Source: CAYLXP01 sp964387425
GTDB taxonomy: Bacteria > Verrucomicrobiota > Kiritimatiellia > UBA8416
Direction: 5' to 3'
Assembly (NCBI GenBank): GCA_964387425.1
Contig: CAYLXP010000014.1
Coordinates: forward strand, 1-46,229
DNA: 46,229 nucleotides
In this document: positions 17,415 to 27,300 of the stretch, piece after piece
How positions within the stretch are numbered: the stretch's first letter is position 1
How the letters are laid out: every line of letters begins with the position of its first letter
Program-made: the position numbers and the translations under genes
The notes under the pieces: generated by a model
The model's input: the letters and a program-made list of their open reading frames with translations, nothing else
Told to the model about the DNA's origin: nothing
Databases searched by the model: none

Positions 17415-18028
17415 GGCTGCCACTCCATAAAATTCTTGAGCAGACGCAGCCCGACGCGCCCCGATTTCTCGGGGTGAAACTGGGTCGCCACGAGGTTCTT
17501 GTGAGCGATGGCCGATGCGAAGGTTACATCTGCATACGAGGTCTCGCCGATCACCCACTCGTCATCTGCAGGATCTGGATGGTAACTGTGGACGAAGTAG
17601 AACTCGCTATCGTCATCGACACCGTCGAAGATGGGGTGGGGGCGTTTCTGTGATACCGCATTCCAGCCCATCTGCGGAACCTTGTCGAGAGGATTGGACG
17701 GGGTGAACCGAGTCACATTGCCCGGCACCAGCCCGATGCACTTGACGCCACCGTCTTCGTCGGAGTGGTCGAAGATGATCTGGGTCCCAAGGCAAATGCC
17801 AAGAAACGGGGTGCCGCTCTCGACAACCTTCAGGATTGTATCGACCAGCCCCAGCTCACCCAGGTGTCCCATCGCCGCGCCGGCTGCGCCGACGCCGGGA
17901 AATACCACGCGCTCCGCATCGAGAATCACGTCGGGTGAGTCGGTGATCGTAGCGTCAATCTCAAGCGTCTCAAACGCCAGCTTAACACTCGTCAGGTTGC
18001 CCGCCCTATAGTCAATTATCGCAATCAT
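17408..18028 (-). CDS. hisH: Imidazole glycerol phosphate synthase glutaminase subunit HisH
   Basis: A 206-residue class I glutamine amidotransferase that supplies ammonia to HisF. The N-terminus I-A-I-I-D-Y-R-A-G-N-L is typical. The nucleophile elbow is G-I-C79-L-G, and His-Glu follow in T-Q-F-H-P-E-K-S-G near the C-terminus, completing the triad. Length is normal for the family. No ribosome site is visible ahead of the ATG, and a promoter-like pair ends only 11 bp before it, so the transcript may be nearly leaderless. The 7-base overlap with hisF indicates coupled synthesis of the two subunits. Confidence 0.94.
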   Translation of the reverse strand: MIAIIDYRAGNLTSVKLAFETLEIDATITDSPDVILDAERVVFPGVGAAGAAMGHLGELGLVDTILKVVESGTPFLGICLGTQIIFDHSDEDGGVKCIGLVPGNVTRFTPSNPLDKVPQMGWNAVSQKRPHPIFDGVDDDSEFYFVHSYHPDPADDEWVIGETSYADVTFASAIAHKNLVATQFHPEKSGRVGLRLLKNFMEWQPC

Positions 18029-18039
18029 GATGGGACAAG

Positions 18040-18068
18040 CTTATAGGGGATCAGCAGCAGGAGGGCAA
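18040..18068 (-). promoter_or_regulatory. Putative promoter of hisH, close to the start codon
   Basis: On the minus strand TTGCCC (18063-18068) and TATAAG (18040-18045) are spaced by exactly 17 bp. The -10 element ends 11 bp before the hisH ATG, which would give a leader of only a few bases and matches the absence of a ribosome site. Consensus evidence only. Confidence 0.4.
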
Positions 18069-18117
18069 CTAAGCTTTTTCGCTGTACCCTCCGTTCAGGA
18101 AGTTTCGGCTTCAAAGC

Positions 18118-18250
18118 CAGAGGAGTCAGGGGGCAGGAGACAGGAATCAGATGCCACCAGGAACCGATAATCGGGCACAGTTTGTGGTACCCCATGATCT
18201 GGCTGGGTTCGGCGTTCCTCTGACTCCTGGTGCCTGACTCCTGTTCCCTT
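18118..18250. repeat. Inverted CAGGAGTCAGG-type intergenic repeat
   Basis: The 308-bp space between the GT4 gene and hisH has no gene. Its middle holds an imperfect inverted repeat: AGGAGTCAGGGGGCAGGAG on the left (from 18121) against its reverse complement at about 18218-18247, about 20 of 23 paired. It belongs to the same class of short word-like repeats as the others in this window. Confidence 0.65.
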
Positions 18251-18336
18251 CGCCGGGCTGGGACCATGGCGCAGTCTACCTTCGAGGCTGCTGTTGCGAC
18301 ACAGAATCGCGCCAGAAACGGCTGGGCAACGCGTTT

Positions 18337-19632
18337 CTATTTCTTGCCCTTCGGCTTGGTCTTAGCCTTGGTCTTGGCCGTTACGGCCCACACTTTTTCG
18401 GGCGTAAGGATGGCTGGCAGGATGCGCTCCTCGAAGACGACTTCCCAGGCATAGGTTTGAATGACCTTCTTGCGGAAGAGCAGCTCCGGCCGTTTCTTGA
18501 TGGCGGTGATGATGTTCTTGGCCACGGCGGAAGCGCTGTCACCAAGGTGGATATAGACCGCATCGCGCTTGGCGATTTCCCGCAGGGCGGGAATATCACT
18601 GATGACCACAACCAGCCCGGCCAATCCGGCTTCCAGCACGGGTAGCCCAAATCCTTCACGGTCACTGGGGAACATCAGCAGGTCCGAGATACGGTAGAGC
18701 GCACAGAGATCCTCGTGGCTGATTCGGTCCGTGAAACGTTCGGACAGAAACACGACTTCATCCTGGATCTTCAGCTTCCGGCGTAGTGACGTCAGCATAC
18801 GGTAGTACTTCATCGATTCAGGGTTGTGTGCGTCGGGCGCACCGGTAATCATCCAGCGCACCGACTTACCCCGTTTCTTGAGCGCAGCCACCACCTCCAT
18901 GCCGACACCCAGGTTCTTGCGACGCAGAATCCGCGCCGGTGTAATCGCCACAATGTCGACCTGGGAGAGGCGCTCTTCATAGAAGATCCGCTTGGCCTTC
19001 TTGGTCAGGCAGAGATACTCCGGGATGCTGATGCCATCCGGGATTACCGGAATGCGCGCCGGCGGAATCCGGAAGAGTCGGCGCATTTCCATCTGTCGCT
19101 GCCCCGAGATAGCGCAGTAATCACACCCGGGTTGGGGTTGGAGCAACAGACTCCACGGGTAGCGTCGGTGTTGGTGGGGTTCGTAGACCGGGTCCGTAAA
19201 CGTCAGATCATGCGTCCAGGCAATGAAGCGAGTCGACCGGGAACGTTTCATGACATTTGCCAGCGCCGCAGTCAGGACCATGTTGAAGTGCATCGTCATC
19301 ACGTTGTGCATCATACAGACGTCAACGCCACGTAACGCGGTCGTGAGCTTCTTCTCAACGGTCTTGACGGCCGTCTTGAAGTTGTTCGGGACTTCCCCGC
19401 GATCGAGGGCTGCCAGAACCTTCTTCAACGGCCCTCCTTCGGATACGATCTCCCGGACCACGACGGTGGTGGCGTTGGGGTCGACCTCGCCGCCGGCCCC
19501 AACGATTAGCTTCACCTTGTAGCCGGCCTCAACGAACTCCCGTGCGTGGGCCTGCATAATGAACTCAACGCCGCCAATGATCGGTGGGCAGGAGTAGTGC
19601 AGAATAGCAACGGTCGGTTTTGTCTTGGCCAT
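18337..19632 (-). CDS. GT4-family glycosyltransferase
   Basis: A 431-residue GT-B fold retaining glycosyltransferase of family GT4. The N-terminal domain begins V-A-I-L-H-Y-S-C-P-P-I-I-G-G-V-E, with the glycine-rich acceptor loop. The C-terminal donor domain has P-A-R-I-L-R-R-K-N-L-G and the E-x7-E motif in D-R-E-G-F-G-L-P-V-L-E-A-G. The tail is Lys-rich (K-A-K-T-K-P-K-G-K-K), which may hold the enzyme to the membrane or to nucleic acid. The start at 19632 has AGGGAGG 6 nt upstream. It lies 10 bp after a glucosylglycerate-synthase-like gene, so it may add a second sugar to that product; this is inference from position, and the donor is unknown. Confidence 0.88.
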   Translation of the reverse strand: MAKTKPTVAILHYSCPPIIGGVEFIMQAHAREFVEAGYKVKLIVGAGGEVDPNATTVVVREIVSEGGPLKKVLAALDRGEVPNNFKTAVKTVEKKLTTALRGVDVCMMHNVMTMHFNMVLTAALANVMKRSRSTRFIAWTHDLTFTDPVYEPHQHRRYPWSLLLQPQPGCDYCAISGQRQMEMRRLFRIPPARIPVIPDGISIPEYLCLTKKAKRIFYEERLSQVDIVAITPARILRRKNLGVGMEVVAALKKRGKSVRWMITGAPDAHNPESMKYYRMLTSLRRKLKIQDEVVFLSERFTDRISHEDLCALYRISDLLMFPSDREGFGLPVLEAGLAGLVVVISDIPALREIAKRDAVYIHLGDSASAVAKNIITAIKKRPELLFRKKVIQTYAWEVVFEERILPAILTPEKVWAVTAKTKAKTKPKGKK

Positions 19633-19642
19633 ATGAGCCTCC

Positions 19643-20833
19643 CTACGCTTCCAGTTTCTTGATGAGATAGCCGCGCTGGTCATGGAAGAGCTTTGCCCCG
19701 GCCACGATCACCTCTTCCGCGTCAAGCGAGCTCATTTCCCAGGTCTGATTCATGAAGCTCAAGGCACGCCCGAAGTACAGACCCTTGAGGGATTCGACCA
19801 ACGCGGTCTTGTCTTCCGCATCACGGAACGCGGCAATCATATCGAAGACAGCCGTCACCCACTGCTCAGCATCGACGTCGATCTTTCCGCCGTCACCGAA
19901 CATCACCGCCAACTCCTTGTAAAGGGCCGGCGAGAGTTCCTTTTCGAGCAACCCCTGCGAGCCCTTGAAAGTGTCGCGAGCCTGCGCCTCGATTGCAGAA
20001 CGGTCAACATCCAGGTCCTGGGGCGGGTCAAGGTGCCGCAGTCCGTACAGCGCAGGCTGGTCAATGATGTCCAGGTCTTTCCACTTCTCGTAGTGACGAA
20101 TGACCGTTAGGAAAGCCGTGCTGACGACCTGGATGAACATGGGACCGAGCTTCGGGGCGCTCGGCTTGTGGACCTTGGCTCCGAGTCCCGTCTCACAGAT
20201 GTTGAAGTCGCCCAGGATCGCGTTCATCGTCATGAAAATGTCGACGCCGTACTCCTCGGTCGTGCGGTGCCACGGCTGCTGAATCAAGTGCTCGGCAAAG
20301 CTGCGTGAGATCGCGAAATCGCCGCCAATCGGCTGGCGGACGTTACGGCAGAACAGCCCGTAGACGAGCGGATAGCAGATGCTGTTAGTGATGGTTCCGT
20401 CATACTTGTGACGTGAGTAGATCGGGTTGACCATGTCGTAGCCGTCCATGATCGGGTCCGTGAAGTACTTGACCCACTCGGGCGTTACGCTCAGCAGGTC
20501 GGCATCGAGGCAGACCAGGACTTCCGCATCCAGCTCCAGTACCTTGCGGAACATGTTCTCGAAGTTGTAACCCTTACCCGGGGTGTCGGGTGGCGTCGTG
20601 ATGTAGATCTTGGGAACCTTGGTTTCGGTAGCGAGAAAGACGGCCTCGGTGTCGTCGGGGGAGTGGTTGTCACAGTTGACGATACACGAAGATCTGTCGC
20701 CGTAGTACTTCTTGAGCCCCTTGCTGGCTTGCTTGGTGGGGTAGTCGATGGAATCCGCTTCGTTGTAGGATGCCAGTCCAACCACGATGTCGGCTTGGGT
20801 AACGTTGGATTTATTAACTTCTCTTTCGAACAT
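19643..20833 (-). CDS. Glucosylglycerate-synthase-like glycosyltransferase
   Basis: A 396-residue GT-A fold enzyme resembling glucosylglycerate synthases, which join a sugar from a nucleotide donor directly to D-glycerate to make a compatible solute. Recognisable blocks are V-V-G-L-A-S-Y-N-E-A near the N-terminus, P-G-K-G-Y-N with the metal-binding D-A-D-L-x-S-V-T-P-E-W, then R-H-K-Y-D-G-T-I-T-N-S-I-C-Y-P-L and R-Q-P-I-G-G-D-F-A-I-S. These are followed by Y-G-V-D-I-F-M-T and L-G-A-K-V-H...L-G-P-M-F-x-Q-V-V. AAGGAGA lies 8 nt before the ATG. A glycerate kinase gene 63 bp upstream on the same strand strengthens the glycerate link. Mannosylglycerate or another glycerate glycoside is an alternative product; the sequence does not fix the sugar. 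Confidence 0.82.
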   Translation of the reverse strand: MFEREVNKSNVTQADIVVGLASYNEADSIDYPTKQASKGLKKYYGDRSSCIVNCDNHSPDDTEAVFLATETKVPKIYITTPPDTPGKGYNFENMFRKVLELDAEVLVCLDADLLSVTPEWVKYFTDPIMDGYDMVNPIYSRHKYDGTITNSICYPLVYGLFCRNVRQPIGGDFAISRSFAEHLIQQPWHRTTEEYGVDIFMTMNAILGDFNICETGLGAKVHKPSAPKLGPMFIQVVSTAFLTVIRHYEKWKDLDIIDQPALYGLRHLDPPQDLDVDRSAIEAQARDTFKGSQGLLEKELSPALYKELAVMFGDGGKIDVDAEQWVTAVFDMIAAFRDAEDKTALVESLKGLYFGRALSFMNQTWEMSSLDAEEVIVAGAKLFHDQRGYLIKKLEA

Positions 20834-20896
20834 GAACAGTCTCCTTACATGTCAATGCAGTTCCGGGCAACCTGAAGGCACTCGGTTTGCTGCGTG

Positions 20897-22060
20897 TTAG
20901 CCTTGTCTTACTTTCAGTTTCCTGCCGAGGTCGATCGCCAGAAGGCGACCAACCTGTTCGGCACAGTTCGTCAACTCAAATGGGCCGACTTTCGGCAGGT
21001 CCTCCTCTTTCACGTTGCCCTCCTGCGCGGCAAAGAAGGCATCGATTCCAATCGTGTGCACAACCTGGGGATCCTTGCCCAGGCAGCCGCAGATGGCAAC
21101 GACCGGAAGACCCTGCTCCTTTGCTACCCGTGCCACACCGGCCGGGGTCTTGCCGAAAGCGGTCTGGTGATCCATGCGCCCTTCGCCCGTGATCACAAGG
21201 TCACAGCCCTTGATGCGCCGTGCCAGTTTTACGCTGTCGATCACGATGTCCACGCCGGGGCGGAGCTGGCCATTCACGAATGCCATCAGCCCTCCACCGA
21301 GTCCGCCGGCTGCACCTGAACCCGGCGCCTTGAGAATTGAGATGCCGACGTCGCGCTTGATGACACCGGCGAGGGATTTAAGGCCGGCATCCAGTTGTTT
21401 AACCATGTTGGGCGTGGCGCCCTTCTGCGGACCGTAAACCTGGGCAGCGCCATGACGCCCGGTCAAGGGGTTGTCAACATCACAGGCGACCTCGACGTGG
21501 ACGTGTTTCAGGCGGGGATCGAGACCGGTCATGTCGATCTTCGCGATCTTACCCAGGTTGCCGCCGCACCCGTCCAGTTTCTTGCCGCGGGCGTCGAGGA
21601 ACTTCACCCCGAGGGCCTGGGCCATGCCGGTGCCGCCGTCACTGGTGGCACTGCCCCCGATGCCGATCAGGATCTTGCGCACGCCCAGCTTGAGCGCATG
21701 CTTCATCATCTCTCCGGTCCCGTAGGTGGATGTCTTCATCGGGTTGCGTTCACGCGGCTTGAGCAGGGCCAGCCCGTTGGCCTCGGCCATCTCCATGACG
21801 GCGGTCTTGCCATCGCCCGACAATCCGAAGGTGGCCTTGATGCGGCGCCCGAGAGGGTCGGATACGGTGCGCTTCACGAACTTGCCGCCCGTGGCATCCA
21901 CGATGGCCTGGACGGTTCCCTCACCGCCATCCGCCATAGGAATCTTCCGGCACGCTACGCCGGACAGTGCGCACTTCAGGCCCTTCTCGATACACGCCGC
22001 CGCCTCCATCCCTGTCATGACGCCCTTAAAGGAGTCCGGTGCAATCGCAACCTTCAACAT
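20897..22060 (-). CDS. Glycerate kinase (GarK/GlxK type)
   Basis: A 387-residue cytoplasmic kinase that phosphorylates D-glycerate (2-phosphoglycerate product in the GarK/GlxK family). The N-terminus M-L-K-V-A-I-A-P-D-S-F-K-G is the family signature. Other conserved blocks are P-M-A-D-G-G-E-G-T, G-I-G-G-S-A-T-S-D-G-G-T-G-M, C-D-V-D-N-P-L-T-G...G-A-A-x-V-Y-G-P-Q-K-G, G-S-G-A-A-G-G-L-G-G-G and T-G-E-G-R-M-D-x-Q. Length is normal. GAGAGGT lies about 7 nt before the ATG. Next to a glycerate-using glycosyltransferase it may balance glycerate between central metabolism and solute synthesis. It diverges from the GH-A-like gene at 22249. Confidence 0.95.
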   Translation of the reverse strand: MLKVAIAPDSFKGVMTGMEAAACIEKGLKCALSGVACRKIPMADGGEGTVQAIVDATGGKFVKRTVSDPLGRRIKATFGLSGDGKTAVMEMAEANGLALLKPRERNPMKTSTYGTGEMMKHALKLGVRKILIGIGGSATSDGGTGMAQALGVKFLDARGKKLDGCGGNLGKIAKIDMTGLDPRLKHVHVEVACDVDNPLTGRHGAAQVYGPQKGATPNMVKQLDAGLKSLAGVIKRDVGISILKAPGSGAAGGLGGGLMAFVNGQLRPGVDIVIDSVKLARRIKGCDLVITGEGRMDHQTAFGKTPAGVARVAKEQGLPVVAICGCLGKDPQVVHTIGIDAFFAAQEGNVKEEDLPKVGPFELTNCAEQVGRLLAIDLGRKLKVRQG

Positions 22061-22248
22061 AGCGAGACCTCTCGTTCTTGTTTCGTTATCAGCCACTGCG
22101 TGCGCGCAATGAATACGCCGTGAGCGTAGCGTGGTGGGCGTGCCGATGCAACAGTTTCCCCATGACGAGGCCTTCACCTCTGCTTCTCGTCATCCTTGAG
22201 CGCGATCCGGACAGGCGCTATGTTGGGTTGGCGAATGACATCAACCTT

Positions 22249-23562
22249 ATGAGATACGAGTACACATTGCGGGTCCTGTGCGCACTGGTAGTGATCCACT
22301 CTTCGTGGATCGGTGTGGCGCATGCCAACCCGCCGGACACGACCGCGACGACGGAAGCTCCTTTTGCCAGCCATATCATCGGTGTTCAGCACCCCGCGGC
22401 GAACTTGCTGGGCAAACAGGGACATGTGCTGTGCGGGGATACGCCTGCTCTGCAGTGGGCTGCCCAACACGTCGTCGAAGAGCTGGGCAGTGACATCATC
22501 AAACTGGGCATCGCATCGAGGCATCTCAAGGCGCAGGGTTTCGAGGTCGAAGGCAAGCCCACGCTCACCGAGCTTGCCGGTCATCCGGTTTACCGCCGGG
22601 TACTTGCTCTACCTTACCGCGCGGCCTTCTTCTGGGCGCATGGCCGCATCCCGTTCCAGTACTACACACCCGAGAAGGAAAGCGCGGTCTATGACGAGTT
22701 CTACACGTTTACGAAACACCTGCTGACGGAGTACAACAACTCCGGCAAGACCTTCATGATTGGCAACTGGGAGGGCGACTGGCTGTTGGGCGCCAAGGCG
22801 GCCGAAGACCGCGACTGTGACGACGAAGCTATTGCGCGCATGATTTCGTGGATGAACGTGCGCGGCAAGGCCGTGGCGGATGCCGTGCGCGATGTGCCCC
22901 ATGACAACGTGCGCGTCCACTTCTACATCGAGATCAACCATGTTCGCCAGGCGCGTGAGAAGGGCCTCAAGCGCATGGTCAATAGTGTGCTGCCGCACAC
23001 GAAATACACCGACTACGTCTCCGTGTCGTCCTACGAGACACAGGGCATTGGACAGTGGAAGTCGCCGCAGACCGCGGCATCGCTGCGCGAAACCGTTCGC
23101 ACCAACCTTGACTACGTGGAGAAGCACCTGCCGCCACGCCCGATTGGCGGCAAGCGCGTCGGCATCGGTGAGATCGGCTTCCCCATCGTTCACATCATGC
23201 AGCGCTACAAGGTGGACAAAGCGCATGCCGAGCTCATCCAGGCGCGCATGGCTCTGGAGAACGCCATGGTCAATCTCGAGTGGGGCGTACCGTTCTGGCT
23301 GTGGTGGCAGTTGCTGAACAACGAACCCAATCACCAGGAGCGACACGACCTCAACTACCTTGGCTTTGGTTTGATCGACCAGGACACCGCGCGCCGGCGG
23401 CGGCTGTGGCACGAAATGAAAGCCTATAACGACGGGGCCCGCAACGCCGCCAAGCTCGGCCTCTCGCAGGAGGTCTTTCGCCCCTATGCGATCAAGTGGC
23501 TCGGCAAGCGCGTCGCCCGACTGCGAGCGGAAGAGCAGGCCTATCGCGACGCGAACCGGTAG
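22249..23562 (+). CDS. Secreted glycoside-hydrolase-like TIM-barrel protein
   Basis: A 437-residue exported protein; a signal peptide follows the ATG at 22249 (hydrophobic run ending V-A-H-A). An upstream in-frame extension lacks a signal and is rejected. The body looks like a (beta/alpha)8 barrel of clan GH-A: a putative acid/base Glu175 in I-G-N-W-E-G-D-W after strand 4, and a putative nucleophile Glu308 in V-G-I-G-E-I-G-F-P near strand 7. W-G-V-P-F-W-L-W-W-Q-L follows, as in strand 8. I do not recognise a specific GH family. No ribosome site is clear. It is divergent from the glycerate-kinase operon, so a link to glycosyl-glycerate turnover is conceivable but unsupported. Confidence 0.7.
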   Translation: MRYEYTLRVLCALVVIHSSWIGVAHANPPDTTATTEAPFASHIIGVQHPAANLLGKQGHVLCGDTPALQWAAQHVVEELGSDIIKLGIASRHLKAQGFEVEGKPTLTELAGHPVYRRVLALPYRAAFFWAHGRIPFQYYTPEKESAVYDEFYTFTKHLLTEYNNSGKTFMIGNWEGDWLLGAKAAEDRDCDDEAIARMISWMNVRGKAVADAVRDVPHDNVRVHFYIEINHVRQAREKGLKRMVNSVLPHTKYTDYVSVSSYETQGIGQWKSPQTAASLRETVRTNLDYVEKHLPPRPIGGKRVGIGEIGFPIVHIMQRYKVDKAHAELIQARMALENAMVNLEWGVPFWLWWQLLNNEPNHQERHDLNYLGFGLIDQDTARRRRLWHEMKAYNDGARNAAKLGLSQEVFRPYAIKWLGKRVARLRAEEQAYRDANR

Positions 23563-23681
23563 CTCTTCTTCACCAGCACTTGTCTGCAGCCGTCCTCGAC
23601 ACTTGCCGTGATTGGCGTTAACATCCGCAGTGTTGTGGCGCATTCAACTGATGGCACTTGTCATCGTCACGGGAGGGCGGT

Positions 23682-24335
23682 ATGCGACGTATTGTAATCC
23701 CATGCGTGGCCGTTGTGCTGGCGGCCGCCTCCGCACATGCGGCGGAGGAAATCATCAAGTACACCTACGATGAGGCGGGACGCCTCGTGATGGCAGCGTA
23801 CGGCTCCGGCGGGAGCAACGCTGTTATCCGGTACGGGTACGACCCCAACGGGAATCGGACGAATCGCACGGCGTACGGCACGAGTGATTCAACGGACAGC
23901 GACGGGGATTCATTCGACGATGTCGATGAGTTGTTCTACTTCGGGGATCTAGACGAAGACCTGGCTGACGACTCCGACGGGGACGGGTTGGTCAATAGCA
24001 ACGAGCTGGCGATGGCAGGCGACCCTTCGATGACGGACACGGATTCCGACGGCCTGGACGACGGCGACGAGGCCATCGCCGGCACGCTCCTCAACGACAG
24101 CGAGGACGTCTTCGACGTTGCCAATGTCGGGGTTGCTCCTTCCGGCGAAGCGCGTATCTGGTGGAACGTGGTGAGCGGGCGAAGCTACCGTCTGCAGATG
24201 AGAGCCGAGTTGATGAGCGGAACTTGGATTGACGTCGGCACGCAGCATGATTCGACATCCAATGGCGTGTACTCCGTAGATGAAGCCTTCGATCCGAATG
24301 CTTTCTTCCGGGTGAAAGTGTGGGTGACGCCATGA
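23682..24335 (+). CDS. Small secreted protein with YD repeats and TSP3-type calcium loops
   Basis: A 217-residue exported protein. GGGAGG lies 5 nt before the ATG, and the signal peptide ends at S-A-H-A-A. Two RHS/YD units come first (Y-T-Y-D-E-A-G-R-L and Y-G-Y-D-P-N-G-N-R-T), then three or more acidic thrombospondin-type-3 loops (D-x-D-G-D-x-x-D-D and variants) that would bind Ca2+. It ends with a C-terminal domain S-G-R-S-Y-R-L-Q...G-T-W-I-D...F-F-R-V-K-V, common at the ends of large secreted proteins in this bacterial group. Its stop TGA overlaps the ATG of the giant RHS gene, so the two are translated together and the small protein may nucleate or cap the large RHS shell. Confidence 0.82.
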   Translation: MRRIVIPCVAVVLAAASAHAAEEIIKYTYDEAGRLVMAAYGSGGSNAVIRYGYDPNGNRTNRTAYGTSDSTDSDGDSFDDVDELFYFGDLDEDLADDSDGDGLVNSNELAMAGDPSMTDTDSDGLDDGDEAIAGTLLNDSEDVFDVANVGVAPSGEARIWWNVVSGRSYRLQMRAELMSGTWIDVGTQHDSTSNGVYSVDEAFDPNAFFRVKVWVTP

Positions 24336-27300
24336 AGAAACAGGTTGCACTCTGGGCCCTGTCAGGCGTTCTGGCCGTCGTGGGCTGCCTGGGGCTTCTC
24401 ATTCGGACTACCTACGCAGGGGGAATGGGATACGGGATCGACTATGACCTATCGTTGATCATCGGCGACCCGATCATGGCCAATTCAGGTCAGTACTACT
24501 TCGACATGCCGGTTCTCAACCTTCGCGGCCCAAAGCCCATGGGCGTGGCGTTCCATCATCGCACAGGTGGTCCCAGGAGCCGTGGGTTTCCGTGGCGTGG
24601 CAACATACAACACAACCTCGATCCCACTCTCTTCTGGTCGAGCAATTCGGTGTCGGGCGTTTCGGCTGTCAACGCCTTTCTGCGGAACTACCAGGTCCTG
24701 GCTTTTGAGCAGAATGCCGGCCCATGGGCCCTCGACCCGGAGATGCCGACACGCTACAGCCTCCAGGAGACGGGAAGTGACCAGTCGAACGGATGGTACT
24801 ATGTGAGCGACCCTGTGCAGGAGCAGGTGTATATGTTTGAGAAGGTCCCGGAGCAGAGCTATTCAACCTGGGCTGATACTCGCCTTGTCTACTGGATGGA
24901 TCGCAACCACAACACCCACTCCTACAGCTATCCCAACGGCGGAAGCCTGATGATCACCAACATCTCGGACGGGCTTGGGAGAGAGCTGGACTTCGAGTAT
25001 GAATCCATGCAGGACATGACCGGGATCGTTGACCGGGCGGGGCGCAGGATTGATATCATCCATGACTACGCGGCGGCTGACGCGGACGGGGGGCACATCG
25101 TCCGGCACATCGTGGATCCGTCCGGCGGCACGACGACATTCCACTACGTCTACGTGAGCGGCACTACAGCTATTGCTGCCGAGGAGTATCCCGTTGGAAA
25201 CAAACCCTACACCCAGGCATATGCGCGTGTGGGGTTGAACCTTCAAACCAACGTCCGCGTGACGGCGCAAACGGATGCCTACGGCAACACGACGCTCATA
25301 GGATACGATTCGCAGACCAACCGGGTCACAGAAACGCGCGCGGACACAACCACTGTGGAGTACTTGCACTTTGGCAGTCACGAACCACCCCAGAGTCTCG
25401 TGGATGCCTCGGGCTCGTCGGTTGATTCTTCGCGGGCGGCTACGCGACGGCAGGTTGCATCGATCACCGATCGCCTGGGGAACACGACCACGATCGTCTA
25501 CCATGAACCATCGGGGAAGATCGTGTCGTACCAGGATGCGCGAGGTGGCCTCTACAGCAACACCTACGCGACGGTAAGCCAGGTCTTCACCAATCCCGCC
25601 AATGCCGAGCTCGTTACGAATATGTTCCACGATCTCGTGCGCCGCGATTATCCGGATGGGACGCATGAGACGTTTGGTTATGATGGCTGCGGCAATCCAA
25701 CGGTGCGCGTCGATCGGGCGGGCCATGCCTGGAGCTACACGTACAACGATCGGGGCCAGGTGCTGACCGCCACCGGCCCTGACGGCGGGGTCGCGACGTA
25801 TGCATACAACACCCTCGATGCGACGCTGGACTCCCGCACCGATTCCGATACCGGCGTCACCACCTACGAGTACGACACGTTCAAGCGCGTTCACAGAATC
25901 AACCGTCCCGACGGTGAGTCCGTCGGGTTTGGCTACGACCTGAACGACCGTCTCACGTCGTATACCAATGGGAGCGGGAGCGTGACCGCCTACGTATACG
26001 ACGCCAACGGTAACCGGCTGTCGACAACGGATGCCGGCGGCTACGTGCGGAGTCGGGAGTACGACCTGATGGACCGTGTGACGAACACAACCGATTCCAT
26101 CGGCGTGCTGACTGCCTATGCGTTCGACAACCTGGAGCGTCCCGCATCTGTCACCGATGCAGACAGCAATGCGGCCGTACCTTCCTACGATTCGCGCGGA
26201 TGGGTCACGAACGTAACCCGCGCGGGCGGAACCTGGGCCACGGCGTATGATGATGAAGGGGTGCCCACGTCGCGTACCACACCGCTGGGGTACAGCACCG
26301 GGTACCAGACGGACTCGCTGGGGATGGTGACCGGTGTCGTCGATGCGCTGAACCAGGACTACGCCTATGAGCGCGATTCCATGACGCGTGTCACGCGCAG
26401 CACGGACCCGCTGGGTAATACGCGCACCTACACCTACGATGGGATGGGGCGCCTGCTGTCTGTGACGGCACCGGTGATCGGCACCGCGACCTATACACGC
26501 ACCGGCCTCGGGGCGCCGGCCACCTACACGGACTTCGAGAACGAGACGTGGGGCTATGGCTATACGCCGATGGGACTCCTCTCCTCGATCACGAACCCGT
26601 TGGGACAGGTCACGGCATACAGCTACGACACAGCAGGGTACCTCGATAGAACGGACTTTGCCGACGGCACGCACACGGAGTTCTCCTATGATGCTGACGG
26701 GCGAGTGCGCACGGCTATGGATCGAGGCGGTTATGCGCGGCAATACGGCTATGACCATGCCGGACGCCTCCTGTCGGTCACAAACCCGGCCGGTGGTGTC
26801 GCGAGCGCCACCTACCACCTTGACGGGACCGTGGCAACCTGGACGGACTCGGACATTGGTATCTACTCCAATCGCTACGATGCCCTGCGCCGCCCGGCGC
26901 GGACAACGCTGCCCGACGGCGCCACGGTTCAGTACGAATACGATGCGTTCAACCGCATAACCAACGTGACGGACGCCGCCCGGGGGACCCGCAGCTACGA
27001 GTACGATGCCGATGGTAGGCTCACGCAATCCACCGATCCCGAGGGGAACTACTGGGACTACGCCTACGATGCCCTGGGCCGGCTGACCAACTTCGCCGAC
27101 CGGTTCGGCAACGCCTATGCATACGAGTATGACGCAGGCGGACGTCTCGTCGCGGTCACCGATCCCAACGGTGTCGAGATGACGTACTCCTATGACGGTG
27201 CCGACCGCCGGACGGAGACGACCTTGGACGGTGACACCTGGCAGTATGGCTACGACGACGAAAGCCGGCTCACCTCACTGACGACGCCGCTTGGTCGCAC

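Noticed and set aside
24863..27028. 721-codon minus-strand open frame
   Set aside because: Antisense to YD repeats of the RHS gene; its Val/Arg/Ile-rich composition is what the complement of this repeat's codon use produces. No start signal.
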